64,000 nucleotides of DNA from Anaerolineae bacterium. GTDB lineage: Bacteria > Chloroflexota > Anaerolineae > Promineifilales > Promineifilaceae. Shown here in pieces: positions 34,276 through 43,406 of this stretch. The notes beneath the pieces are model-generated. The model saw only the letters and a list, made by a program, of their open reading frames with translations, was not told the DNA's origin and searched no databases. The stretch is from contig JAHDWJ010000031.1 of assembly GCA_023384415.1 (NCBI GenBank), forward strand, positions 1 to 64,000. The letters run 5' to 3'. Numbering within the stretch: position 1 is the first letter of the stretch; each line of letters opens with the position of its first letter. A program made the translations under genes and the position numbers.

Positions 34276-35298
34276 ATGATGTTTAAGCCAACAGAACACC
34301 CCCACCGGCGTCGCAATGCCCTCACCGGAGAGTGGGTCACAGTTTCCCCTCACCGCACCCAACGCCCCTGGCTGGGGCAGGTCGAAAAACCACCGGCCAC
34401 CCGGCGGCCAGCTTATGATCCCGATTGTTATCTCTGTCCGGGCAATGCCCGTGCCGGCGGCATTCATAACCCTGAGTACACCGACACCTTTGTTTTCACC
34501 AACGATTTTGCCGCCCTGCTGCCTGATGTCTCCCCGGTATCCCCAGGGGGGCACCCGTTGCAGCAAGCGCAGGCTGTTGCTGGCACCTGCCGTGTCCTCT
34601 GCTTTTCCCCCCGCCACGACCTCACCCTGACCGATATGGGCCTGCCGGAGATTCGCCGGGTAGTGGATACCTGGGCGGAGCAGGTGGTGGAGCTGGGGCA
34701 GCGTTACCGGTGGGTGCAGCTTTTTGAGAACAAAGGGGAGGTGATGGGCAGCTCCAACCCCCATCCCCATGGGCAAATTTGGGGGCTGGATACCCTGCCC
34801 AATGAGCCAGCCAAAGAAGATGAACAGCAGCGACATTATTGGTTGTCAACGTCGCGGCCGCTGCTGCTCGATTATGCTGAATTAGAACTATCCCAGGGGG
34901 AGCGGCTGGTTTGTGTCAATGATGATTGGCTGGTCGTTGTCCCGTATTGGGCTGTCTGGCCGTATGAAACTTTACTCTTACCCCGCCGCCATGTCCGCCA
35001 CCTCCCTCACCTGAACGACGAGGAGCGAGACACCCTGGCAAACATTCTCAAGCAGCTGTTGACCCGGTATGATCACCTGTTCGCTACCTCATTCCCGTAC
35101 TCGATGGGGTGGCACGGGGCCCCCACCGGCGACAGCCCCCCATCTCCACACTGGCAGCTGCACGCCCATTTTTACCCCCCTCTGCTCCGTTCGGCGACGG
35201 TAAAAAAGTTCATGGTAGGATATGAGATGTTAGGTGAACCACAACGGGACCTGACAGCTGAACAAGCGGCCGCACGGCTGCGCGCAGCAGGAACATAA
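34276..35298 (+). CDS. galT: Galactose-1-phosphate uridylyltransferase
   Basis: A 340-residue GalT. The catalytic HPHGQIW (in GSSNPHPHGQIWGLD) and a zinc-binding Cys pair (DCYLCPGNAR) are clear. It exchanges UDP between glucose 1-P and galactose 1-P in the Leloir pathway. Two consecutive ATG codons start it; galK follows 16 bp later. A short frame of 20 codons ends across its start codon. Confidence 0.96.
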   Translation: MMFKPTEHPHRRRNALTGEWVTVSPHRTQRPWLGQVEKPPATRRPAYDPDCYLCPGNARAGGIHNPEYTDTFVFTNDFAALLPDVSPVSPGGHPLQQAQAVAGTCRVLCFSPRHDLTLTDMGLPEIRRVVDTWAEQVVELGQRYRWVQLFENKGEVMGSSNPHPHGQIWGLDTLPNEPAKEDEQQRHYWLSTSRPLLLDYAELELSQGERLVCVNDDWLVVVPYWAVWPYETLLLPRRHVRHLPHLNDEERDTLANILKQLLTRYDHLFATSFPYSMGWHGAPTGDSPPSPHWQLHAHFYPPLLRSATVKKFMVGYEMLGEPQRDLTAEQAAARLRAAGT

Positions 35299-35314
35299 GA
35301 GCAAGTTCATTATC

Positions 35315-36451
35315 ATGGAAACAACGCTTATCACTGCTTTTATGAAACAGTTTGGAGAGTCCCCGACGGTGGTAGTGAGGGCACCAGGGCGGGTGAATCT
35401 CATTGGGGAACATACCGATTATAATGATGGGTTTGTCCTGCCGATGGCCATTGACCGGGCGGTCTGGCTGGCCCTGCGGCCGCGAACCGATACCTATGTT
35501 GTCGTCTATTCTCTGGAGTTTGCCACCAGCGGCCGCTTTGACCTAAATTCCCTGGAACGCGGGAAGATGGGCTGGCTGGAATATATCAAAGGGGTCGCTT
35601 TTGCCTTGCAGGAAGCCAATTACCCCCTCTCTGGCTGGGAAGGAGTGATGAGCGGCGATGTGCCGGTAGGGGCCGGGTTATCCTCATCGGCGGCGGTAGA
35701 GATGGCGGTGGCGCGGGCGTTCCAGGCAGTTAGCGGCTGGCCCTGGGATGCAGCCGCGATGGCCCTGGTTGGTCAAAAGGCGGAAAACAGTTGGGTGGGA
35801 GTCAACACCGGCATCATGGACCAGATGATCTCCGCCGCCGGGCAGGCCGGGACGGCCATGCTGCTCGACTGTCGCTCCCTGGCAGCGGAGTTTGTCCCCC
35901 TTCCCCCTGGCACAGCGGTCATTGTTTTGGATACGGCGACCCGGCGGGGCCTGGTTGACTCGGCTTACAATGAACGGCGTGCCCAATGTGCGGCCGCGGC
36001 CGCTTTTTTCCAGGTGCCCGCCTTACGTGATGTAACTTTGGCCCAGTTCCAGGCCCAGGCAGACAAGCTAGACGAGTTGACCCGGCAGCGGGCCAGGCAT
36101 GTGATTACGGAAAATGAACGAACGGTGGCTGCCGCGGCCGCCATGCGGGCTGGGAATGCGGTTCAATTGGGGCAACTAATGAATGCCAGCCACCAAAGCC
36201 TACGCCATGATTTTGCTGTCTCCAGTGAGGCTCTGGATACCATCGTGGCCTGTGCCCGTGAACATGAAGCATGTTTAGGAGCGCGAATGACCGGGGCCGG
36301 GTTTGGCGGTTGTGCCGTCGCGTTGGTGGAGAGCGCGGCCGCGACCTCCTTCATCACCCACGTCACCCACCGCTACCAGGCCCAAACCGGCCTCACCCCC
36401 AACCTGTACCTCTGCTCCCCCAGCCGCGGGGCGGAAATATGGGGCGTCTAA
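35315..36451 (+). CDS. galK: Galactokinase
   Basis: A 378-residue GHMP kinase. APGRVNLIGEHTDYNDGFVLP is the galactokinase signature (given in part: GRVNLIGEHTDYNDG). VPVGAGLSSSAAVEMAV is the ATP loop, and MTGAGFGGCAVALV is the third motif. It phosphorylates galactose at C1 and works with the upstream galT. No galE is present in the window. Confidence 0.97.
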   Translation: METTLITAFMKQFGESPTVVVRAPGRVNLIGEHTDYNDGFVLPMAIDRAVWLALRPRTDTYVVVYSLEFATSGRFDLNSLERGKMGWLEYIKGVAFALQEANYPLSGWEGVMSGDVPVGAGLSSSAAVEMAVARAFQAVSGWPWDAAAMALVGQKAENSWVGVNTGIMDQMISAAGQAGTAMLLDCRSLAAEFVPLPPGTAVIVLDTATRRGLVDSAYNERRAQCAAAAAFFQVPALRDVTLAQFQAQADKLDELTRQRARHVITENERTVAAAAAMRAGNAVQLGQLMNASHQSLRHDFAVSSEALDTIVACAREHEACLGARMTGAGFGGCAVALVESAAATSFITHVTHRYQAQTGLTPNLYLCSPSRGAEIWGV

Positions 36452-36485
36452 AATTTGCTTTTTATCCACGGATGATTCCCCCACC

Positions 36486-37523
36486 TCACCGCCGAAACTG
36501 CCCACAAGTAGCCTGGGGCACAGCCGCCTGCCCAACCACCGGGCCGATGGTTTCCCTACCATTCACAAAAGGCAAAACAGCAACCGTGTAACTCAATTGA
36601 TTGGCCACGAGAAGGTAGCGGCCGCACGGAGACAGGGTGAAATGGCGCGGCCACTTGCCCCCACAAGAGGTAGTTGCCTGCCGGGTTAGCTGTCCATCGG
36701 CGGCTACAGCAAAGGTCGCCAGGCTGTTATGCCCCCGATTGGAGACATACAGCCGCCGCCCAGAGAAAGAAAAATGGATGTGGGCGGCAATCGTTTCGGG
36801 GGCATCCAGGGGAACGGTAGCGATGGTTTGACGGGCTTCTAGCTGGCCCGCGGCCGCATCATATCCATACAAGGTCACTGTGCTATCTAATTCATTGACC
36901 ATATACAGGCTGCGGCCGCCGGGGGCAAATATCCCATAACGTGGCCCGGCCCCTGGTCGTGTATCAACCTGGCTGTGTGGTTGGAGCTTACCTGCGGCCG
37001 CGTCAAAAGCATACCCCACCACTTTGTCCAGCCCTAAATCAGCTACAAAAACAAACTGCTCATCCGGGCTGAACACCGCCGAATGGGCATGGGCTTGCTC
37101 CTGGCGCGGGTGAATACTATGCCCCTGATGCTGCACCCGATCCGTCGGTGTGCCTAGAGAGCCATCGGCCAAAACGGGCAGCACTGTCACCGAACCGCTG
37201 CTGTAATGGGAAACGATGAGCCAGCGACCAGCCCGATCCATCAGCAGATGGCAGGGGGAATCCCCATCGGTAAGCTGCTGGTTGAGAGGGTGCAGGGCAG
37301 CATCGGCCAGACGAAACGCCCAGACAGCACCTGGGGACGTTTCCGAGACGGCATAAAGCCAGGGGTAGCGGGGATGCCAGAGGAGAAAAGACGGATTGAT
37401 CACCCCAGCCGCCTGGATCCAGGGGGTTAGCTGCCCAGCCTCAAACTGGAACAGATGGATACCTGGCTCATCAGCGGCCGCGTAGCTACCTACAGCGAAA
37501 AGGGAAGAGGGGAAAGAGGACAT
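36486..37523 (-). CDS. pgl: Lactonase family protein (6-phosphogluconolactonase, YbhE type)
   Basis: A 345-residue seven-bladed propeller. ISHYSSGSVTVLPV, AHAHSAVFSPDEQFVFVADLG, and SFSGRRLYVSNRGHNSLA are typical of the bacterial YbhE lactonase family. It hydrolyses 6-phosphogluconolactone in the pentose phosphate pathway, though some members act on other lactones. It is convergent with galK, leaving 34 bp between. Confidence 0.88.
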   Translation of the reverse strand: MSSFPSSLFAVGSYAAADEPGIHLFQFEAGQLTPWIQAAGVINPSFLLWHPRYPWLYAVSETSPGAVWAFRLADAALHPLNQQLTDGDSPCHLLMDRAGRWLIVSHYSSGSVTVLPVLADGSLGTPTDRVQHQGHSIHPRQEQAHAHSAVFSPDEQFVFVADLGLDKVVGYAFDAAAGKLQPHSQVDTRPGAGPRYGIFAPGGRSLYMVNELDSTVTLYGYDAAAGQLEARQTIATVPLDAPETIAAHIHFSFSGRRLYVSNRGHNSLATFAVAADGQLTRQATTSCGGKWPRHFTLSPCGRYLLVANQLSYTVAVLPFVNGRETIGPVVGQAAVPQATCGQFRR

Positions 37524-37607
37524 GGCGAGTGAGCGAGTGAGCGAGTGTCACTTGAAACGATTTTACTTTGCAGCTTTGCCACTCTGCAACTTTGTAACTC
37601 CGCCTTC

Positions 37608-38825
37608 TTACCCCACCCACATATCAAAAGCGAACAGCATGGCCAACATGCCTAACAACAAAATACTGGCCAGACTCCAGGTGCGGTCAAAAACTTTGTG
37701 CCGCCCCAAGTGGGCCAAAAAGATGTAAAGTGGTGGCGAGATGAGCATATAACGGGCCATGCTCTGGGCAGAGCCGCTGAACAAGGAGAGCAAAATGACG
37801 GTCAGGCCAAAGATCGCCACCGGGAAATCCCGCCGCAGCAGCCAAAATGAGGCCACCAAGGCTAAGAGAATCGCGGCCGCTTCCAAACTAAAATAGACGG
37901 CTGCCTGGCTGTTACTCTGGGCATATTCATAAACATTACGCATATCGCCAAGGGTGCGTCCCAAGGAGAGAAACCCCCGGCCAAAATAAAACGGCTGTAA
38001 TTCGGCCCATCCCTGCCCCAGAGGGGAGATGCGCCAGAGGGCATAACCGACGAGAGGGAGAAAAGCAGCCGCACCCTGAACCCACCATCGCCAATTTTGC
38101 GCGGCCGCATTTTCTTCTCGCCGCTGCACCCAGTAATAGAGCAAAGGCAGCAGCAAAGCCGCCCCATGTGCCCGCGTCAAAGCCGCCAACAACCCCAACA
38201 GCGATGCCCATACCCACTGTTTCCGTTTACTCAGGAGCAGCGACCAAAACGCCAGCCCCACAAATAACCCTTCGGTGTAGACCATAGCGAAAAAGAAGGC
38301 GGTAGGGAAAATGAGCATATACACCACGGCCCGATACCCTGTCTCACCATCAAAAAGGTCTTGAGTGAGGTGGTATAGAGCAACCATACCAGCCAGAGTG
38401 CCGAGCAGCGTTACCACAATACCGGCAGCCGTCGCGGCCGCGATGGGGTTCAGACCAAATAAAGCCAACAGGGGGGATATCCCTTTCATCACCCAGGGAT
38501 ACAAGGGAAAGAAGGAGTAATTTTTGTTGATCGGCTCGCCAGAGGCTGTGCTGCTAACCTTGCCCCCTGCCGGATCGTCATACCCACCAACAGCAATGCC
38601 CACATAATATTCGGAATCCCAGGCCACCTGCCGGTTCATAAACGGCTCTAGCAAGTAAATTTTGCCCCGGTTGCTGTTGGCTGCCGTCTCCGTGCGCGAC
38701 CAGGAAACGGCTAGATCAGGGCGCAATACCCCCAGCCGGGCCGTGACTACCCACTGAAACCCATATAAAATGATAAACCATCCCAACCAGATACCAATTA
38801 AGCTGCGTGTTGTTTTGTTGATCAT
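37608..38825 (-). CDS. PIG-V-like GT-C mannosyltransferase
   Basis: A 405-residue multi-pass membrane protein. The first outer loop has RQVAWDSEYYVGIAVGGY and the NYSFFPLYPWVMKG segment, the PIG-V/GPI-mannosyltransferase-II pattern. About ten membrane helices follow. It likely transfers mannose from a polyprenyl-phosphate donor to a surface glycan or glycoprotein. No partner lies next to it. A heptamer-repeat gap separates it from the lactonase. Confidence 0.85.
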   Translation of the reverse strand: MINKTTRSLIGIWLGWFIILYGFQWVVTARLGVLRPDLAVSWSRTETAANSNRGKIYLLEPFMNRQVAWDSEYYVGIAVGGYDDPAGGKVSSTASGEPINKNYSFFPLYPWVMKGISPLLALFGLNPIAAATAAGIVVTLLGTLAGMVALYHLTQDLFDGETGYRAVVYMLIFPTAFFFAMVYTEGLFVGLAFWSLLLSKRKQWVWASLLGLLAALTRAHGAALLLPLLYYWVQRREENAAAQNWRWWVQGAAAFLPLVGYALWRISPLGQGWAELQPFYFGRGFLSLGRTLGDMRNVYEYAQSNSQAAVYFSLEAAAILLALVASFWLLRRDFPVAIFGLTVILLSLFSGSAQSMARYMLISPPLYIFLAHLGRHKVFDRTWSLASILLLGMLAMLFAFDMWVG

Positions 38826-38872
38826 AGGACGGAGAAGGATGAATTAGGAAAGATGAAGGATGAAATCAGATT

Positions 38873-39050
38873 GCCCAGATGTAAACGTCCGGGCTACATC
38901 TACAAAAGCCGTTGGCCTCAGCCCGGCAGGGCTTGGTATTTTTAGCCCGGTGGTTCACCACCGGGCGGGCACATCACCGGGCGGGCACATCACCGGGCGG
39001 GCACATCACCGGGCGGGCACATCACCGGGCGGGTTCACCACCGGGCGGGC
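38873..39050. repeat. Structured repeat core copy 2 with 16-bp array
   Basis: The core (38873-38968) shares word order with 139-240 and includes the pairing GCCCGG-TGGTTCACCA-CCGGGC. Four exact ACATCACCGGGCGGGC units follow (38971-39034), then a variant unit. Here the left hairpin is AGATGT...ACATCT instead of CGGACGT...ACGTCCG. Open frames through the array are low-complexity RAGTSPGG-like and not real genes. Confidence 0.92.
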
Positions 39051-39052
39051 TT

Positions 39053-40402
39053 TCAAGGGAACAGCACGAGCAAAGAGATAGATTGGCCCGGCAGGGTCAT
39101 CGTACCAGTATCACCTAGAGAAAACGGCGCGGCCGCGTCCGGGTTATTTTCCGGGTCAAGCCGCCACAACTGGGCCGAACCGATGGGGGTACCGGTCAAC
39201 TGCAACTTCACATCCTGAGCCGCATCGGCCAGATTAAGCAGCAGCACCGTCACCGCCCCATCATCCCGCCTGGCAGCGTAGACCGAAACCCATTGCACTC
39301 CTGATTCAGCATATAGCAGCTCTGTACCAAACTGCTTATAAAGCTGGAACACATAATAACTGGGGCGCAGCTCACCCCGCCCAATCAACCCCCACCCCCC
39401 ATACCCACCATGGGAGGTCAACATCCAATGGTTGACCATCATCACATCCTGGCGCATTAACCGCCCATACATCTCGGCCACCCAAAGGGCGTTGTAATGG
39501 GAATCGGGCGTCGCCACCCCGCCAACGGCATTATTCCAATGGGTGTTCACTTCCGTCAGAGCGACGGGCAGGTCCCGTCCGGTATGCTCAGCAATCAACT
39601 GGCGTAAATAGGGCACACTTTTATCCCACTCCAGGGTGTGTTGGCGCAAATCCTCAACCGTCACAATATCATCATTGCGCCGGGGGAACGGGTAACGGTG
39701 AAAGGTGACCACATCCACCAAATCCCCATTAGCTTTGAGAAACTCGATCATCCAATCGCGGCCGCTGGAATCTTTGGGGTTAAAGTTGATATCATGGTTA
39801 AACTGGTGGGTCTCCGGGCCAAGTAGCTGGATAGTGGGGTCTACCGCTTTCATTGCCAGAGCTATAGCTCGCCATTCGGCATTATGCTGTACCGTATCAT
39901 AATCATCTGCTTTGCCGGCCACTTGTAGTTCCGCCGCATACAAGGCTGGCTCATTGCCTACAATCCAATATTTCACCCCATATTGCTTCTCAATATTGAC
40001 ATAACGTACCAGATCGGCTGCCTGTTCCGGCGACCCTTCCCGCAGCCGCACCGAAATCACCGGCATCGCCCCCACCTGTTTACAAAATTCGATGAATGGA
40101 TCAATGTGATACGGCTTAAGATCATTACGATCTCCCCAGGCGCCGCCAGGGAAGCGGATCGCCTGTGCCCCCGATTCATAAGCAGCGGGCAGCATATCTA
40201 CGGGCACGGCAATCCAGGGGCCATAATTTGAGCCTAACAGGTATGGGCTGATAGGCCCCCAACTCAGGTCAGCGTTGATCCGCACCGTACCGGGAGCTGG
40301 GGGGGGGATGGGAGTTGGCGCGGCCGCAGGCTCATCTACCGCCTGACGACACGCGATTAGGAGCAGACAAAAAGAGAAAAGGGCCATTGCTTTTTTCAAC
40401 AT
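39053..40402 (-). CDS. Secreted clan GH-A glycoside hydrolase lipoprotein
   Basis: A 449-residue protein with lipobox LIAC (Cys18). A TIM barrel follows, with the acid/base Asn-Glu in WIVGNEPALY (Glu151) and the nucleophile Glu284 in PVALTEVNTHW, then a C-terminal beta-sandwich (DVKLQLTGTPIGSAQLW). The pattern matches GH39/GH51/GH79-like retaining enzymes such as arabinofuranosidases. The exact family is not clear by eye. It is divergent from a LacI regulator, with an operator 20 bp before its ATG. Confidence 0.85.
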   Translation of the reverse strand: MLKKAMALFSFCLLLIACRQAVDEPAAAPTPIPPPAPGTVRINADLSWGPISPYLLGSNYGPWIAVPVDMLPAAYESGAQAIRFPGGAWGDRNDLKPYHIDPFIEFCKQVGAMPVISVRLREGSPEQAADLVRYVNIEKQYGVKYWIVGNEPALYAAELQVAGKADDYDTVQHNAEWRAIALAMKAVDPTIQLLGPETHQFNHDINFNPKDSSGRDWMIEFLKANGDLVDVVTFHRYPFPRRNDDIVTVEDLRQHTLEWDKSVPYLRQLIAEHTGRDLPVALTEVNTHWNNAVGGVATPDSHYNALWVAEMYGRLMRQDVMMVNHWMLTSHGGYGGWGLIGRGELRPSYYVFQLYKQFGTELLYAESGVQWVSVYAARRDDGAVTVLLLNLADAAQDVKLQLTGTPIGSAQLWRLDPENNPDAAAPFSLGDTGTMTLPGQSISLLVLFP

Positions 40403-40421
40403 TGTGGTAAACTCCTCTAAT

Positions 40422-40555
40422 GAAACCGGTTACATCTAGTCTACCGTCTTTGTTAGAGAAGGCAAAAATTGAGTGCTGACTGCAAACTCGTAACCGGTTA
40501 CATTTGCCTATTGACGGAGAAAAACGAATATGTAATAATCCGTGTAACCGGTTAC
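40422..40555. promoter_or_regulatory. Shared divergent promoter region with three LacI operators
   Basis: GTAACCGGTTAC occurs perfectly at 40490-40501 and 40544-40555; GAAACCGGTTAC at 40422-40433 is a one-base variant. The plus-strand promoter is TTGACG (40511-40516), 17-bp spacer and AATAAT (40534-40539), so one site lies upstream and one overlaps the start. The variant site lies in the minus-strand leader of the hydrolase. LacI-family repressors bind such CG-centred palindromes. Confidence 0.85.
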
Positions 40556-40562
40556 TTAAGCC

Positions 40563-41594
40563 ATGACCAAACGATCTTCCTCCGTCACCATTCGCGATGT
40601 GGCCCGCCAAGCAGGGGTCTCCGTAGCCACTGTTAGCCGGTACCTCAATCAAAACGCTCCTGTCTCAGAACCGTTATCAGAACGGATTCAACAGGTGATG
40701 GAAGAGTTGGCCTATGTCCCAGAAGCTACAGCCCGACAATTGGCCTTACGCAAAAAACACACCATTGGCCTGTTACTAACCAATTTACACAATGATTTCT
40801 TCGCCCCCTTGCTGGCTGGCATTGAGGGGGTCGTAAGTGAAAAAGGGTACAACTTGCTGGTAGCCACCTGCCGGCCACACCTCTACAGCGACAACGGGGT
40901 GCAGTTCCCTCTTGGCAGCCACAACACTGATGGGATGCTCGTCTTTGCTGATAGTTTGACCGATGAGCAAATTGCCCGGTTCCATGCCCGGCGGCTGCCG
41001 ATGGTGCTGATTCACAAGACACCAGCCCCAGGGGTACAAATCCCGTTTGTGACGGTAGAAAACAAGGCCGCTTCACGAAAGCTGGTAGATCATTTGATAA
41101 CCGTTCATGGCTGCGGCCGCATCATCCTCATGCGTGGCCCAGAGCATCAAGAAGATTCTTACTGGCGGGAAATAGGGTACAGAGCCGCCCTGGATGATCA
41201 TGGCATCCCATTTGATGAATCCCTCATCTTACGTGGGGCCTTTGAGCGGGAAGTGGCCTATAACACCCTCAAAACATTTCTTCAAGAGCCAAACCATCCG
41301 CCCTTTGATGCCGTCTTTGCCGGTGACGATGATGCCGCCATCGGCATCTATGATGCCCTTAGAGAAGTGGGATTGCGCGTCCCCGAAGATGTCCGGGTTG
41401 TTGGTTTTGATGATTCACGCATGGCGCCCTTCCTCACCCCACCCCTGACCACCGTCCGCGCTCCCACCGAACAGGTAGGCCGTTCTGCTGCCCACCATTT
41501 ATTCCAATTACTGGAAGGCAGCCTACCGGAATTAGCCACCGTACACGCCACAGAAATGATCATTCGCCAATCCTGCGGCTGCCAGGATGTATGA
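40563..41594 (+). CDS. LacI-family transcriptional regulator
   Basis: A 343-residue LacI/GalR protein. The N-terminal helix-turn-helix reads VTIRDVARQAGVSVATVSRYLN, followed by a hinge (TARQLALRKKHTIGLLL) and a periplasmic-binding-protein-like sugar domain. It ends in CGCQDV. The ATG is about 17 nt from the predicted transcript start, with the operator at 40544-40555 inside that leader and no Shine-Dalgarno. Autorepression is therefore likely. It is divergent from the GH and followed by the ABC sugar genes. Confidence 0.95.
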   Translation: MTKRSSSVTIRDVARQAGVSVATVSRYLNQNAPVSEPLSERIQQVMEELAYVPEATARQLALRKKHTIGLLLTNLHNDFFAPLLAGIEGVVSEKGYNLLVATCRPHLYSDNGVQFPLGSHNTDGMLVFADSLTDEQIARFHARRLPMVLIHKTPAPGVQIPFVTVENKAASRKLVDHLITVHGCGRIILMRGPEHQEDSYWREIGYRAALDDHGIPFDESLILRGAFEREVAYNTLKTFLQEPNHPPFDAVFAGDDDAAIGIYDALREVGLRVPEDVRVVGFDDSRMAPFLTPPLTTVRAPTEQVGRSAAHHLFQLLEGSLPELATVHATEMIIRQSCGCQDV

Positions 41595-41685
41595 CACAAG
41601 GAGGTGATCCCTACAAAACCAACACCTAACTACCCTTATGCCTACTTGAACCATTACAACCATTTTTAACATAGGAGGAGTTTCC

Positions 41686-43182
41686 ATGAAGAGATATACC
41701 TACATTCTGCTCGTGTTAGTCATTGCGTCCCTTGTCCTGGCCGCCTGTGGCGGTGGCAGCAGCACCAATACTACCAACAATACTCAGACAACAACGGATA
41801 ACAGCAGCATCACCACAGATAACACCGCCACCAGCAGCAGTTCCTCATCAACATCTACCAGCAGCGGCCGCGTCACCGTTCGCTGGTTTGTTGGTTTAGG
41901 TACAGGCACCGACCCCGGCCAGATCACCGTCCAGGAAGAAGTCGTGGCCGATTTCAATGCCTCCCAAGACAAAATTGAACTGGTTCTGGAAGTTGTTCCC
42001 TACGACAGTGCCCGTGACGTTCTCTCCACCCAGATCGCCTCTGGCAACGGCCCCGACATCATCGGACCGGTAGGCTGGGGTGGCTCCAACGCCTTCTACG
42101 GCCAATGGCTCGACCTATCCCCCTACATCCAATCCACCGGCTTCGACACCTCTGTCTTTGACCCCGCCCTGGTAAAATTCTACCAAACGGAAGAAGGGCA
42201 GGTTGGTTTACCCTTTGCTGTGTTCCCGGCCTCTATCTACTTTGTTCCCGCGTATTTTGATGAAGTTGGGCTGGCTTATCCGCCGCAAAGGTATGGGGAC
42301 AAATATGAGTTGGATGGGCGCATGGTAGATTGGAATTGGGAAACCTTCACCGAAGTAGCCCGCCGCCTGACCATTGATGCCAATGGGTACAACTCCACTG
42401 AGCCCGAATTTGATCGCAACCAGATTGTCCAGGTTGGCTACAGCCCCCAATGGCAAACCCACCCCAACTATATTGGTTCTTACGTAGCTGGGGGCACCCA
42501 GGTCTATAGTGGCAGCAGCAAAGGTGATTATGCGGCCGCTTACCCCGATAGTTGGAAAGCCGCTCTACGTTGGTATTACGATGGTATGTGGGGCGATCAA
42601 CCCTTTATCCCCACCGGCCCCCTCTCCGGCGCCCCCGAATTTGGCAACGGCAACGTCTTCAACACCGGTAAAGCCGCCATGGCCATTACCCCCATCTGGT
42701 ACACCTGCTGTCTGGGCGACTTCAAAAATGCCGGGCACGAATTCCAGGCGGGTATCTTGCCCATGGATGCCAATGGTCAGGTTCACGGCCGCGTAGACGC
42801 TGACACCTTCCGCATTTGGAAAGGCACCAAAAACCCCGCCGAAGCGTTCACCGTATTGAGCTACCTACTCACCACCGCCGCTGACAAACTACTGCCCATC
42901 TACGGGGCTATGCCCGCCATCGCTGACAAAATGGACGCCTTCTTTGCCGTCAAGGCTGGCGATTACCCCTTTGTTACCGAAGAAAGTTGGGACGTATTCA
43001 AAGCTGGTTTGGCCTACCCAGATATCCCCAGCGCAGAACAATACCAACCCAACTGGAACGAAGCCTGGGCACGTCAGCAAACCTTCCTCGACTTGCTGAA
43101 CAACACCCCACCTGATTCCTTAGACTTTGAGGCAGAGTACGCTAAACTATTGGCCGACCTCACTGTCATCTACAACCAATAA
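41686..43182 (+). CDS. Sugar ABC transporter substrate-binding lipoprotein
   Basis: A 498-residue family-1 extracellular solute-binding protein. Lipobox LAAC (Cys21) is followed by a Ser/Thr/Asn linker of about 40 residues, then VRWFVGLGTGTDPGQ and EEVVADFNASQDKIELV. It should deliver an oligosaccharide to the two permeases downstream. GGAGGAG precedes the ATG. Two hairpins lie between it and the first permease. Confidence 0.94.
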   Translation: MKRYTYILLVLVIASLVLAACGGGSSTNTTNNTQTTTDNSSITTDNTATSSSSSSTSTSSGRVTVRWFVGLGTGTDPGQITVQEEVVADFNASQDKIELVLEVVPYDSARDVLSTQIASGNGPDIIGPVGWGGSNAFYGQWLDLSPYIQSTGFDTSVFDPALVKFYQTEEGQVGLPFAVFPASIYFVPAYFDEVGLAYPPQRYGDKYELDGRMVDWNWETFTEVARRLTIDANGYNSTEPEFDRNQIVQVGYSPQWQTHPNYIGSYVAGGTQVYSGSSKGDYAAAYPDSWKAALRWYYDGMWGDQPFIPTGPLSGAPEFGNGNVFNTGKAAMAITPIWYTCCLGDFKNAGHEFQAGILPMDANGQVHGRVDADTFRIWKGTKNPAEAFTVLSYLLTTAADKLLPIYGAMPAIADKMDAFFAVKAGDYPFVTEESWDVFKAGLAYPDIPSAEQYQPNWNEAWARQQTFLDLLNNTPPDSLDFEAEYAKLLADLTVIYNQ

Positions 43183-43192
43183 CTTCCTTAAC

Positions 43193-43338
43193 AAGGGTGG
43201 ACCGGTCCACAAAGCCAGTCCACCCTTTATAAATGCATAGGAACTATCGGAACAGATAGGAATCCCAGAGGGCTAACTGAACATCTAAAAGTAACCTCCC
43301 GATTTAGAGATGACAACTTTCCGTAAAGTTGTCATCTC
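43193..43338 (+). terminator. Two hairpins between binding-protein and permease genes
   Basis: AAGGGTGGAC (43193-43202) pairs with GTCCACCCTT (43218-43227). A second perfect 14-bp stem, GAGATGACAACTTT (43307-43320) and AAAGTTGTCATCTC (43325-43338), has a 4-nt loop. Neither has a long T-tract. They may act as a processing or attenuation site that leaves more binding-protein mRNA than permease mRNA. Confidence 0.8.
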
Positions 43339-43406
43339 GGAACGGAACGTAATTCTTAGACGAAGTAACTAAATCCTCACCCCTCAACCCTGAAAAAGGT
43401 GTATCC

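Noticed and set aside
38912..39118. Two plus-strand frames with RAGTSPGG repeats
   Set aside because: They are translations of the 16-bp array, not conserved proteins.
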